DNA from: Oopsacas minuta
Lineage: Eukaryota > Porifera > Hexactinellida > Lyssacinosida > Leucopsacidae
Assembly (NCBI GenBank): GCA_024704765.1
Contig: JAKMXF010000133.1
Coordinates: forward strand, 186,001-250,000
Direction: 5' to 3'
DNA: 64,000 nucleotides
Both the position numbers and the translations under genes were made by a program. The notes under the pieces were generated by a model. It was given only the letters and a program-made list of their open reading frames with translations, was not told the origin of the DNA and did no database searches. Below are positions 39,970 to 50,987 of this stretch, in pieces. Numbering within the stretch: position 1 is the stretch's first letter; each line of letters begins with the position of its first letter.

Positions 39970-42900
39970 TTAATAGTTTGTACGTGCGTACAACTCCTGA
40001 GCATTCCTATGCTCCAGAAGTCTGAGTTTATGTTCATCTGGCATCTGGTGTCTCAGTATACTGGCTGTAGAGTGAGAAGAGTGTATAGACCGCGAGCTGT
40101 TACTGGTGTCACCATGGTGTGATAATTCATTTCCAGTGTCCGGTCGGGACAGTGAGGGGTAATCCTGTCTCCTCTCAAAGGATCGAGTGGTCCGTAGTTC
40201 TGGAGGTGATAGGTCAGAGTTCGGGTCTTCAAATAGAATGCTATCAGCTGGTGCCAAGGTGGTGGGCGGGGAATTTTTATCAAAAGTAGAATCATATGAT
40301 TTCCGGTGACTAATCGAATTAGGTTGAGATAGAAAATCTGGATTGTCCTTAGATGGAGTGTCGAATACCAAAGAGTTGTACCCATAGGACGCATATGACC
40401 CCTGGTTATGGTCTAGGGAGGTAATAGGACAAGAGGGTGGGTGAGAGAGGAAAGGGTTCATAGGAGGGTGGGGAGAGAGGGCGTGTTTTGTCCTGTTAGT
40501 CTTATCAGACATTTTATCAATCTTGTTATTCATCTGCTCTATCCTTTCATTCTGCATTTTAATCTTCATCTCTACATCATACGGGATTTGAGGGGGGTCT
40601 ACTGTTTTATGCTCGTCTAGGACAGTTTGTAAATGTTCTATCTGTCTCTTCAAGTCATAAACACCCTGCATTGTCTCTTGCTGAGCTGTGAGAACGGTCT
40701 TCTCTCCTTCCTGCATATTTCCTTGTAGATATGTCATTAACACTTCATGTTCACGGTTAATATTGTCAAGAACATGTTGATGATTCTTAATACGCATTTT
40801 AGTTATGTCTGGCAATACCTCAGGGCAAACGGTAGGGTAAGTATCCTCCATTGGGAGAGAGTTATGTGTGTGAGAAATTTGATTATGTAAATCCTCCTCC
40901 TCGTTATATAATTCAGTAGAGATATTATTCTGTAAATTAGAGAGTTGAGTTTGCAGATTCTCCAACAAATTATCAATGGTTTGGGTGTGTTTAGCGTTAT
41001 AGTGTTTATTCAATGAATTGTGTTTTCCTTGAATCCGATTTAATTCATTTCTTAATTCTAGTATTTCCTGAAGGTAAGCTTCATTCTGTTGTTCTACCTC
41101 TTCCATTTTCTGGAGAGCATACTCCAGATCTTCAATCCGATCCTTGTATCGGCTTACCCTCGCCCTGAGTACCTCTACCTCATTCTTACCCGCTCTATCA
41201 TTGTCCATACCTTTCTGGTGTCTCAGAGGGTCTAAATATGATCTAGAGAGATCCTTATTAGCTCTCAATTCCTGTAACAGAGATCTTAAATGTTTTAAGT
41301 TAGCTTCCTCTGTCTTCCGATTTACTCTTAGCCTTTTAATAGTGTCCTCCAGCTCTGCTTTCTCATCTAAATACTTGTAAAACTCTGTCTGAGCGTTTCT
41401 CTTCTGCTCGTTAACCTCCCGTAAGCAAAATCTAGCGTTATCTAATTCTATTTGGAATTTGTTGAGTTCCCTCTGTACACGGGACTTCTTGGGTAACAGG
41501 TCATTCAAGTCGTCACCCGCGTATCCTTCTGTTCCTTGTAGTATCCCAGTTAGGTTCTCAATTCGTCTCTGAAGGGTGTCAAGCTGTGGAGTCATCCCTC
41601 CATGAGAGGTCTGTCCCGTAATCACATCTGTCCTAGAACTTCTCCCTCTCAAATGGACGTTTATCTGTTGCAGCTCATCACCTGCTCGCGAGAGCTCAGC
41701 AGCTGTTCTTGAGAGGTGTTGCTGTTCCCTAGCCAGTTGATGGTTCAATCGTTCTTGTTCCTCTTGTTTGGCGCCTAATTTATCTACCTTCTCCTTCAAC
41801 AGCTGTTCGATATCAGACAGGCGGTCTAACACGTTATGTCGTACTGATATATCAACTCGAGTATTCCTGCCTCTCCTGTCAGAAATACCTAGCAACGCTT
41901 CCAACCTATCAATCTCATCTTCCATAGCAACGTGCTCTGGAATGTTACAGAAATACTCCCCATTATCTGTGTTGGTATGATAATGGTTAGTGTGTCGCTC
42001 AACTGGCACACGGTGTGTCTTATGTACATGAATATTGTAGTCATGCTTCGGTCGTGACGTATGTGTGTGTCTGACAGTTTTGTGTCCGCGACTGGGTAGA
42101 TATACATAATTTACATCCGGTTCATGCTCAACCACAGAATGTATGGATTCCTCCGACCCTGTATCAGATAGTACTAAGACTGTACGTTGCGTGAAAGGCC
42201 TGTTAACGGGCTGTTTAGGGCAGTTCTTCTTCACTCGATGTTTCTGTCTCTTCCTAGAAATATATATTTTGTCATGTAGCTCTGTGTCTGACCTGCTGAT
42301 TGATTTCTTAGGCTTCTGTTTTTCTGTCTGAGCTCCCCGAGTAGTCCTATAGTGTACGCGGGTGGTTTTCTCTGTAGAAGGTTTGGGAGGGACAGACTCT
42401 TCTGATTCAGAGTAACTTGAAATTATTTCCTCATCGATAAATATGTCTCTAAATTCTTGTCGTCTGCCTGTGCCTTCAGGTATACGAGTGGTTGTGGATT
42501 TGCTGTTCACCTGGACAGTATCTCTGTCCGGTAGTCTGATCTCCGTCCTGTTTGGGGGTCTGTCCCGTCGAGAGAATACAGAGGACTCACTGATAGTAGG
42601 AGAATCAACGGATACATGGGATTGGTAATAAGCACCTTGTCCTTGTGTCTGGGTTCCAGAAGAATCTTTGAAGGGGTAGGTCTGTACCCCCTGTCCCTGT
42701 CCGATAGTCTGCATTCCTCTACTCTCTGTATCAAAGAAATCAGCCTGTAAGCTCACATTCCGATGAGGCGGTCTGGTTGTCAAGCCGTTGATTTCAATAG
42801 ATTCAGTTAGATTAGAATTATTATCAAAAGTATCTTGATGGTTTAGTTGGTCGTCAAATCTCGGTACACCATTTCTGATACCAGACATATCATGGTAACT

Positions 42901-45900
42901 GTTAGGGTCCTGTGGAGATACCCCTTGGTCAGTGTGCTCACCCAGTAAATTGTTATCCATGGTCTCAGGATTAGTTTGTACACCGACTGTATGCAGATCT
43001 CGTTTCAACTGATCATTCTCCGCTAGTAACAGCTGTATATCTTCCTCTTGACTATGCAGCTGATCGTCTCTAGCTTTTATTCCTAAGTCCATCTGACCTA
43101 TCTCATCCAGCAGCTGTTCTTTGTCTCGCTTCATATCGTTAATTCTCTGAGATAATTCCTCATTCTCTCTGACTAGATTCATATCCAAAATATTAGCTTG
43201 TGAGTTTTGATGGTTAATTCGAGGTTTAACTTGTGTGGCTACTTCAACTCCCCTCTTCTTCTTGAGAGAGTCTAATTCGTGTTCCGCTCTCTCCAATAGT
43301 TCCTGTAGATGAGAGAGTCGGTCTTCTAGTTGGGCTGACCGAAGATCAGGTACTGTTTGAGTTGTCCTATTCACACGATGAGTATTATTCACGATCTCCT
43401 TCAGATCTGCATTCTCAGCTTCTATCTCAACAAGTTGCTCTCTCAATCTCTCAAGTTCCTCTCCGATATGACCAAATAGACTAACCAGCTGATCGCTAAG
43501 CTCCCCTACCATCCTCTCCTCTGGGTATTGGACAATAGGAGGTGGGGGGAGCTGGTGAATAGCCTCAGCTACAGTCTCAGGTTCTCCAAAGGCAGGGACG
43601 GTATCAATTAAGTCTCTCAGCTGATGGACAACAGAACTATAGTCAGCTCCGATGGGTGTTTGAGTAGATTGTGACTGTTTGGGTCTATTCCTATCTTGCT
43701 CCATCTGTGTTATATAATCTCTCAATTCCTGTATTTCATGTTCATATCCTCTTATTTGCGTCTCCATATTTCTATGAGCCAATTCTAATCGATCTGTCTT
43801 TGTGCTTGAATTCTGTCTAGCATTCTCAAGTTGTGCAATAGCCTGTTTAAGCTGTGTAACTTTATCTTTGAGACGGGTATTCTCTCCTTCTACCTGTTGT
43901 CTGTCTAGCTCCTCTTCACGTAATCTCCTCTCTAAGACCTCTCTGTCTCTCTCTAAACTATCTAAACCTTCTAACGCGTCAGTAGCTATAGCCATTTCTC
44001 TTTTCAAAGCTTCTAGTTGTGTCTCAGCATCCAGGAGGGCATTACGGACCTGGTATCGATCCTCATCCGCCTGATCTCTCTCCTCTATAGCTCTAGTCTT
44101 CTCTAGATCTATCGAGTTAATCGTGTCCTCAAGGACCTGATTCTCTAGCTGTTTTTCATTCAGATCCTCTTCTAACTGTTTCATCCTATCAAGTAAATTT
44201 TGTCTTTCCTTCTCCCATGTCTGCTCCCCTGATGGTATATCTACCCGACTACCTGGAGACATTGCTAGCTTAGCACGGGGGCGTGGGGTGTTGGTACTCT
44301 GATCTATCTGATGACACCTTACAGAGACACCTACCTCTACGGTATCCTTATGAAGCCGTCTCCAGAGACCATTTCTCTCCTGAGTGAGTGCTTTCTGGTC
44401 CCCTAAGAGGTTCTGTATCTCTATTTCCTGTTCCAATAATTTCTCCTTCAATTCATCTAACTCATTTGTACTAGTTTGTACTACTACTGATTCTGTTTCT
44501 ATGTTAAGCACATCATTCAGTTTAGCTACTAGTTCTGCTTTATCAGCGATCAGCTGTTCCCTCTCAGCTCTCTCTCGTATCAGCTGTTCATTCAAAACAG
44601 CTGTTTCATGTTGCATTAGTTCAACCTGTTCTCCAACACTGACACTTCTCCCTAGTTTATGATCTATCTCCCTCATAGCTAGCTCTTTCTGAGCAATTAG
44701 TTCCGCTAATTTATCCAGGTCCTGTTTACTAGCATTATCCAAGACAGACTCTCTCACAATTGAGGTAGTCTCCGAGTCTGAATCATCTATGGTAAGGTCT
44801 AAATGCTCTTGGTGTCGTCTCTTCAGTTCTCTGAGCTCCTCCTTTACAGCTGCTAATCTCTGTAGTAGCTCGGTGTCGTCATCAGTAGGAGGACTCATTT
44901 GTCCTGCCTGTATACTCTGATCGGATTTGTCAATACTATTACATATATCCTCCTCTTTCCTATTTGACACCTGTATCCCTTGTTCCTTCATGTGAACTAA
45001 TCTAGCTAGGTGAGCAGGATCCCCTGAGTCAGGTGGCTGTATAACACCCTGTCTGCTATACTGTACCCCTGGCATAGCTTGGTAAGAAGCCGGTTGGGAA
45101 AGATCCGGGTGATTAGTCCGGTGGACAGTTGATGAGGGCATAAACCTTGCCTGACCAAGATAGGGTATCTCTTCAAGGTCAGAATTCTCAGAATCAGGTG
45201 CAAAATTTGGCTGAAACAAATCTGTGTATCTAGAATGATCCACTTTAAAATCTAGCTTATAGAACGCCAGCTGATTCTCTAACTCTAATTTAGACCGGAG
45301 AATATGATTCATTTCATTTGTCTTCTGGTCAACTAATCGCAGCTGTACAGCTAGTTGGTCGTCTAGACGGATAGTCTCGTCCCTCTTAACCTGTAATTCA
45401 TTCTTGTAATGAGTCTCATTCTTCTCTAATTTATCTTTCCCCTTCAGAGCTTCATCTAAGTCCTGTTCCAAGTTTATAACCTTCTCTCTGAGCTGTGTCA
45501 GCTCCGTCTCATGAATCTCCAGAGTGTCCCTCGCGTACTTTGCCCCTGCCCCCATCTTCTCCTCCTCTGATATTGGATCACCGTCCAGCAGCTCCAGCGT
45601 AGGGATACCATAGACTATCATACCTCTGCAGTGAGGTAGAAGGGATAGAGGATTGTCTTCGATGCTCAAATGAACCAAACCAGTGAGAGATCTTAATTTA
45701 ATGACGTCAGGGAGTGATACTAGTTTATTCCCAGCAAGATAAAGCTCCCTAAGAGCTGTTAGCTTCTTAGCTAGGTATATCGGTATCCGTTGTATTTGGT
45801 TATTAGATACGTCAAGGACTGTAAGGTTTATAAGCGGCCATAGACCGTCGAGATTATCCAGTTTGTTATATGAGATGTAGACCTTTTGGAGTTGAGTTAG

Positions 45901-46314
45901 TTTAGCTAGTCTGTCACAGCGGGATAGGACGTTACCAGATAAGTTTATCTCTACAAGGTTAGTCAGCTGTTCTGTCTGATCGATATACGGGAATTTACGG
46001 CTATTGGGTTTATTCGGGGGACACGATAAGTCCAATTTGGTGATTAGTTTTAGATTATTCTGTCCCGTAACTGTACGGAATAGTTCTGCATCCATGTAGC
46101 GGATTAGTGTGTTATCTTGTGGAGCCAATACAGTGAGAGGGATTTTTGAATCCCTCCGTCCAATCTGTTGAGGGAGTTTACGACCAGATTTAGGACTGTT
46201 TATAAATGACTGATGTTTGGTTAGAGTGCTAGGCTCTGTGGAGACGCTAGGTACCGGATTCTTAGGATTACTATTTGACCGAACAACTTTATTCGGACGA
46301 GGACTATTCGACAT
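39970..46314 (-). CDS. CNTRL: Centriolin (CEP110)
   Basis: Centriolin is a mother-centriole/midbody protein needed for cytokinesis completion and centrosome function. One uninterrupted exon encodes 2114 residues (human 2325). Leucine-rich repeats occupy about residues 90-250 (LVEINLSGNVLSRCDRLAKL, LTVLDVSNNQIQRIPIYLAK), closing with a cap ending LELLDGDPISEEEK. Then come long coiled coils with one diagnostic block, LENQLAFYKLDFKVDHSRY, matching human LEQELAFYKIDAKFEP. Breaks in the coiled coil at about 1100-1400 are Ser/Pro/Gln-rich and contain the only positively charged SR-like region. The C-terminus is Ser/Pro-rich. That such a long gene has no intron, while its neighbours do, is notable. 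Confidence 0.9.
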   Translation of the reverse strand: MSNSPRPNKVVRSNSNPKNPVPSVSTEPSTLTKHQSFINSPKSGRKLPQQIGRRDSKIPLTVLAPQDNTLIRYMDAELFRTVTGQNNLKLITKLDLSCPPNKPNSRKFPYIDQTEQLTNLVEINLSGNVLSRCDRLAKLTQLQKVYISYNKLDNLDGLWPLINLTVLDVSNNQIQRIPIYLAKKLTALRELYLAGNKLVSLPDVIKLRSLTGLVHLSIEDNPLSLLPHCRGMIVYGIPTLELLDGDPISEEEKMGAGAKYARDTLEIHETELTQLREKVINLEQDLDEALKGKDKLEKNETHYKNELQVKRDETIRLDDQLAVQLRLVDQKTNEMNHILRSKLELENQLAFYKLDFKVDHSRYTDLFQPNFAPDSENSDLEEIPYLGQARFMPSSTVHRTNHPDLSQPASYQAMPGVQYSRQGVIQPPDSGDPAHLARLVHMKEQGIQVSNRKEEDICNSIDKSDQSIQAGQMSPPTDDDTELLQRLAAVKEELRELKRRHQEHLDLTIDDSDSETTSIVRESVLDNASKQDLDKLAELIAQKELAMREIDHKLGRSVSVGEQVELMQHETAVLNEQLIRERAEREQLIADKAELVAKLNDVLNIETESVVVQTSTNELDELKEKLLEQEIEIQNLLGDQKALTQERNGLWRRLHKDTVEVGVSVRCHQIDQSTNTPRPRAKLAMSPGSRVDIPSGEQTWEKERQNLLDRMKQLEEDLNEKQLENQVLEDTINSIDLEKTRAIEERDQADEDRYQVRNALLDAETQLEALKREMAIATDALEGLDSLERDREVLERRLREEELDRQQVEGENTRLKDKVTQLKQAIAQLENARQNSSTKTDRLELAHRNMETQIRGYEHEIQELRDYITQMEQDRNRPKQSQSTQTPIGADYSSVVHQLRDLIDTVPAFGEPETVAEAIHQLPPPPIVQYPEERMVGELSDQLVSLFGHIGEELERLREQLVEIEAENADLKEIVNNTHRVNRTTQTVPDLRSAQLEDRLSHLQELLERAEHELDSLKKKRGVEVATQVKPRINHQNSQANILDMNLVRENEELSQRINDMKRDKEQLLDEIGQMDLGIKARDDQLHSQEEDIQLLLAENDQLKRDLHTVGVQTNPETMDNNLLGEHTDQGVSPQDPNSYHDMSGIRNGVPRFDDQLNHQDTFDNNSNLTESIEINGLTTRPPHRNVSLQADFFDTESRGMQTIGQGQGVQTYPFKDSSGTQTQGQGAYYQSHVSVDSPTISESSVFSRRDRPPNRTEIRLPDRDTVQVNSKSTTTRIPEGTGRRQEFRDIFIDEEIISSYSESEESVPPKPSTEKTTRVHYRTTRGAQTEKQKPKKSISRSDTELHDKIYISRKRQKHRVKKNCPKQPVNRPFTQRTVLVLSDTGSEESIHSVVEHEPDVNYVYLPSRGHKTVRHTHTSRPKHDYNIHVHKTHRVPVERHTNHYHTNTDNGEYFCNIPEHVAMEDEIDRLEALLGISDRRGRNTRVDISVRHNVLDRLSDIEQLLKEKVDKLGAKQEEQERLNHQLAREQQHLSRTAAELSRAGDELQQINVHLRGRSSRTDVITGQTSHGGMTPQLDTLQRRIENLTGILQGTEGYAGDDLNDLLPKKSRVQRELNKFQIELDNARFCLREVNEQKRNAQTEFYKYLDEKAELEDTIKRLRVNRKTEEANLKHLRSLLQELRANKDLSRSYLDPLRHQKGMDNDRAGKNEVEVLRARVSRYKDRIEDLEYALQKMEEVEQQNEAYLQEILELRNELNRIQGKHNSLNKHYNAKHTQTIDNLLENLQTQLSNLQNNISTELYNEEEDLHNQISHTHNSLPMEDTYPTVCPEVLPDITKMRIKNHQHVLDNINREHEVLMTYLQGNMQEGEKTVLTAQQETMQGVYDLKRQIEHLQTVLDEHKTVDPPQIPYDVEMKIKMQNERIEQMNNKIDKMSDKTNRTKHALSPHPPMNPFLSHPPSCPITSLDHNQGSYASYGYNSLVFDTPSKDNPDFLSQPNSISHRKSYDSTFDKNSPPTTLAPADSILFEDPNSDLSPPELRTTRSFERRQDYPSLSRPDTGNELSHHGDTSNSSRSIHSSHSTASILRHQMPDEHKLRLLEHRNAQELYARTNY

Positions 46315-47186
46315 TTTGATAACTTCTCAATACAATTCTAATAATTGAATACAACCAAATATATATACTGATTAGTGCATGTACGTACAATCTCAGAGAT
46401 ATGCTGATATTACCACAAGGAACTGAATTACGTTTTCCTACCATTTAAATGTCTAGCAATGCTTTGATACTCAATTAGCAGATTACAGAGTTCATTATTA
46501 AGGAACAAAACAACAAAATACGGGAGGTTATTGCATAAACTGATTCAGATTTCATAGAACAACAATTTGGAATATTCGCTTCAAGAAGCGATGGAGATAG
46601 CATAATCTGTATTGAGTAATACATAGTTCATATCTTAGTATATTGAACTGAGATAAGACTGTAAGATGTAGTTTCGTGTAATTGTGTAACAGTCAGATTT
46701 GCCCATAAATTATGAATGACGATTATACAACACTACAAACGTAGGACGAATTAATGGATTAATAAGAGAATATTCGATGATAAGTTCAATGCTATTTGAG
46801 CTCTCTGTCATTTAATGTATTGCTATGTACCTTACGTAATCTGATTGTACTCATGTGCGTAGCTGAGAGCGGACATACTCGCATCATTATATTGTCTATA
46901 CAACCCATAAATTCGTTATGATTATACAAGAAAATGAGGAGTGGCTGTGTGTAAGGTCTCTACACGTAGTTCACAGATCTGACAAGATAATGAGTTTGAT
47001 ATTCTACACATATCCCATACTTTCTTACTGTGTATACCGGTTATACTACCAAGGGTGTTATTATAACCGGTATCTACTGTCTTTCCAAATACGCAGCTAT
47101 TCCCATTGTATAATATATGAATATAGCAAAAGCTGAACAAAAGAGGAAACAAACAACCCGGACATACATACAAATAACAAAATATA
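46315..47186. other. Intergenic spacer
   Basis: No gene is seen. It holds a partial MITE family 2 copy at 47026-47081. Confidence 0.6.
47026..47081. mobile_element. MITE family 2 copy (short)
   Basis: It contains ACTGTGTATACCGGTTATAC, then AAGGGTGTTATTATAACCGG and TATCTACTGT. The middle of the element is deleted compared with 19626-19768. Confidence 0.6.
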
Positions 47187-47984
47187 TTATAACACTAATC
47201 TTACAGGGAAATAGGAAGATAGTAGTTTTGCATAACACTCATGATCATCAGCCTTACGAACTACGAATACTATACCGTCAATAGATTCTCTATTCCCTTC
47301 TAGTTCTAACAGCCAATTCCTTATCGTACTTATCGCAGCATTGGCAGCTTCTACACAGTTATAGGCGGACTGACCCGTGGATATACAACAGAACGCTATT
47401 GTACGTAGTTTAGAACGCTTAGCTATTCGTAGACAAGATCTATAGCAGTCTCCCAGTGCTTCTTCTCTGCCTAGTTCTTGTCCTTGTGGTCCTACTGTGT
47501 GTATGACGTGTTTAGCTGGTAGATCGTAGCCCTTGGTCAGCACGGCCTCTCCTACATCACATACCCCAATCGTCTGACACTCTTCCAGAAGATCTGGTCC
47601 CGCTCTTGAGTGAATGGACCCGTTTACACCGCTCCCAGTCGACAGCATAACATTACCCGCATTGACAATAGCATCAACCTCTAGGTCAGTTATATCCCCG
47701 GAGTGTAGCGTGATTTTGTGGTGGAGCTTCGTCTCAATAATGCCACGGGTCTCTACGTCGAAGGCAGCTGTTTCTATTGCAACTTCTTTTGCTAGCTGGT
47801 CTAAAGATTTCTTGTCGTTTTCTTCAAGTCGGTCTATCGCTAATTCCCAGTGTTTCTGTAGGTGAGGGAATTTGAATAACACCTGGAATTCCCCGTAAGT
47901 CTCAGCCCATCGAGGAAGAGCGGAGAGAGAGTAGGAGCCCTTGGATGCAGCCGGTATAGTCTCTGTTTCTAAGTCATAGGCCAT
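47187..47984 (-). CDS. Macrodomain ADP-ribose-binding protein (MACROD/GDAP2-like)
   Basis: It has 265 residues in one exon. The macrodomain covers about 85-255: ITLHSGDITDLEVDAIVNAG, then STGSGVNGSIHSRAGPDLLE, TKGYDLPAKHVIHTVGP and CCISTGQSAYNCVEAA. The Asn of IVNAGN and the glycine-rich loop that bind ADP-ribose are kept, so it may remove mono-ADP-ribose or O-acetyl-ADP-ribose. The N-terminal 80 residues (WAETYGEFQVLFKFPHLQKH) are like the region preceding the macrodomain in GDAP2-type proteins, but no CRAL-TRIO domain follows. Its subcellular site is uncertain; no targeting peptide is evident. Confidence 0.82.
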   Translation of the reverse strand: MAYDLETETIPAASKGSYSLSALPRWAETYGEFQVLFKFPHLQKHWELAIDRLEENDKKSLDQLAKEVAIETAAFDVETRGIIETKLHHKITLHSGDITDLEVDAIVNAGNVMLSTGSGVNGSIHSRAGPDLLEECQTIGVCDVGEAVLTKGYDLPAKHVIHTVGPQGQELGREEALGDCYRSCLRIAKRSKLRTIAFCCISTGQSAYNCVEAANAAISTIRNWLLELEGNRESIDGIVFVVRKADDHECYAKLLSSYFPVRLVL

Positions 47985-48194
47985 TTTTGTAGAAAGATGA
48001 AATATAAATTCCGAATGCTTCTATTTATGTCAGAATGATAACAAAATAGCTAAAATTAGAACTGATTTGTATTTGATAGAATCTTGAGATGAATTAATAG
48101 CTCCTTGTGACCTACCAAAATTAGTGCATTATTCCTAATACTAAAAATAGAATTACAGCTTCTATAGTGGTGAATTAGCAACAAAGAAATATGC

Positions 48195-48267
48195 GCCGGG
48201 ATAGCTCAGTTGGGAGAGCGTTAGACTGAAGATCTAAAGGTCCCTGGTTCGATCCCTGGTCACGGCA
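48195..48267 (+). tRNA. tRNA-Phe (GAA)-like gene or SINE head
   Basis: The 73-nt sequence folds as a tRNA with anticodon GAA in ACTGAAGAT. The A box is TAGCTCAGTTGG and the B box GGTTCGATCCC, and a T5 run follows at 48270. Two mismatches (acceptor pair 5:68 G-A and T-stem pair 51:63 T-T) weaken the fold against an animal tRNA-Phe. A second B-box-like GGGTTCGAACACC lies about 50 bp downstream (48319-48331), so it may be a tRNA-derived SINE head. There is no intron. Confidence 0.7.
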
Positions 48268-48468
48268 CTTTTTGGCTTGAGTTGGAATTTTGTTCCAAAT
48301 TCTGGATACACCTCCGTGGGTTCGAACACCATCAGTGGGGTAACCCTTTGGACGAAAATAATAATTCTCCCAGCACGCGAAATACGGGATTTGTGAACTT
48401 TGTGTAGTTATGTATAACATTGTATCATATCCATAGTATGAATAATATTCTAATACACAAATGAATAC

Positions 48469-50987
48469 TCAAAAACACATTTTATTTAGTTTTGGAATAG
48501 AATTAATGATATCTCTAATATTAGGTGTTACCACGCCCCTGTTCCTGTCCTCACTCGGTTCTTCCACAAACCGTGACTCACTCCCAAATTCAATTACGTT
48601 CTCTTCAATTCTTCTAGTGACCAAATCCATATTTTGTGCTCTATTAGCATTTTTCTGAGCAGTCCTGTGACGTAAGGAAGATTGCAGAAGCCTTTCTTGC
48701 AAAGCTGTAACAAGAGCATCTGATTTACCCTCTATTTCTGTGAAACTTCCAATCATATCATTTTCAAAGTCATATTTACGTTTATAGGGGGTGGCGATCA
48801 CAGATGGTCCCTTCTGGGAGTCTAATAGTCTCTGGAATTGTTCTTCATAACTTTGAATCGTGTGTTCCTGATTTTGACAAAGTTTTGCCAATTTCTTATA
48901 CCTACATTATAGCAGTAAATTACAAACGGTAAAGGAACACTGCAGTGTTACCTAGCCGACAGGATGTGTGATTATTATTTATGAAGCTGAATTATCTCAA
49001 AAATTCGTGTAAGTACAAACTTCTCATTTTTATCAGACAAAATATGAAAACAAAATATGATAATCATGATATTTGTTTTGTCTCTCAGATTGTATATTTT
49101 AAGAATTTATCAAATATGAATACACGTGTATAACCAATTATATGTAATTAACCCAATAATTAAGGAGAAATCAACAATTACGATTTGCACCTAATTATCT
49201 TGTCTACTCACATATAGTTATCTGTTGGCGCTATTGAGATAGTTCATATGATATTTGCATAAATCTCACGTTAAAACCTCTGCCCTTTGGTTGTAATATA
49301 ATTCACACATATGTAATTCTGCATATTATTGTAAACTGCTGAAAATATATTTAACGCATTTTCTAAGAAACAGACTGTTTGCTCGAAATGGTGCAGACAC
49401 GATAAAAATAAAATACAGCCAACTTCCGTTTTGTTGAAGCTCAAGGGACCGTGATGATTACTTCGATAGAACATATGAATATATGTTCTTTGACGGTTTG
49501 GTACCATATTTGTACAATTTAAGACTTCGATATCAGCGGAGGTATTTGGATCTAACGGGAGTTGATTGTATATGAATAAATGCTTGTGCATAAAGATTAC
49601 CTTACTGCTCTCTCTTGCAGGTGACGGACAATTTCCTGCTGCAAGAGAGTAGATTCTTGAATTTGAGAGAAACTCTCTTGTAATTCAGAATATCCCTCCA
49701 GACTCAAATACAGATTGTCTATTAATTCTTTTGATTGATCGCATTTACGAGATAACACATCTCTCTCCTGTTGTAGCATTAAGTATTTATGAATAATTTC
49801 TGATCTAAATAATAAACAATAAAATAAATAACAACAAATAATAATAATACTGTTATTGCTTACTTTTCAGAATTATCTAGAGCTGATCTAGAAAACGAAG
49901 GTAGATGTTGTGCAGGTTGTAAAGATTCTAATTTCCTTTGAAAACTATTATTTTCAATCTTCAACTGATCTCTCTCATTTTTAACTCTCTCTAATTCTTC
50001 GCTAAATTTAATCAATTCCCCTTCCGTACTGTCCTCTGTCCTGACAACTCCATGAGACTCTTCATGAGTACCAAGGAACATGAAGGGATAATCTTTCTTC
50101 TTCATTCTAAGAAGAATTTTGAACCCATGAGACAATTGGTCACCTTTAAGATAACCAACTGTATCAGCAACATTCTTGATAAGCGATTTGGTTGCTAGGG
50201 AAGATAATAGACTAGTTTGCAATTCGATATAGCATATAACATCTGGGGGATTATCAAACCAAGGGACTACAGAATCAACCGGGTACTTATGGAGGACGAT
50301 AACAAGAAAATGAGATTCCATTCTGTAATTAAAACTTCCTTCAGAAATAAACGAATAATGAACTATTTGTATTGGAGTTGTTATGTAGTTTGTTTGTATG
50401 TTTGTTTGTTGTTTTGAATAATCTCCGAATTTTATACTCTGTCTGTAAGACGCTAGAGGTTTCGATCTAACAACTTCAACCGAAATAATACATTTTTCAC
50501 TTTCACTTTCAGATATGAAAGCTAATTCTAGACCGCTGTAAGAATAGTAGTTCATAGCTCTGGGCGATTTTATGACAGAAAATTTAAGAGAGAGGGTATG
50601 TCCACATGCCAGCAGATGATAAGGACGTAACACATCTAGTAACGACAATTCTATCGCGGTTATCAATACTAGTTTATCAATATTGATATCAACAACAGAT
50701 ATCTCAACCCAAGGCTCATTATGTGAAACTGTTAGAGATATTCGAGTTAGAATAGAAGATTCATTTTTAGATAACAAACTGGATTGTTCAAAGTAATTGT
50801 TTTTAGTTAGTATAATGCTAGAAGTATTTGGCTCAGAGACAAGAACTGAGAAGGCTTTGTAAGAAGACTGCGGTGTAGACGGGAATACGGAATGTAAAGT
50901 TATATGACAGGCCTGCTCTGTGGAGATTAGAGATATAGGATCTGTTGTATCAGTTCCAAAAGGATGAAATTCGGATAATGTATCCAT
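48469..50987 (-). CDS. C2-like and coiled-coil protein (CCDC33-like?)
   Basis: Three exons (50987-49864, 49804-49601, 48901-48469) join in phase to 586 residues. Residues about 20-330 are beta-rich and could hold C2-type domains (ITAIELSLLDVLRPYHLLAC, VICYIELQTSLLSSL). Residues 345-510 are coiled coil (ELERVKNERDQLKIENNSFQ; LLQQEIVRHLQERAVR). The 700-bp intron contains a MITE family 1 copy. The C2 plus coiled-coil layout suggests CCDC33, but I could not find a block that proves it. Single-copy conserved residues were not recognised. Confidence 0.6.
49416..49569. mobile_element. MITE family 1 copy (full length)
   Basis: It runs from CAGCCAACTTCCGTTTTGTTG to CTAACGGGAGTTGATTG, with inner CTCAAGGGACCGTGATGATT and TTTGACGGTTTGGTACCATA. 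It sits in an intron of the coiled-coil gene. Confidence 0.8.

Noticed and set aside
49271-49591. Minus-strand 106-residue frame in the coiled-coil gene intron
   Set aside because: It overlaps a MITE copy and starts inside repeat sequence.
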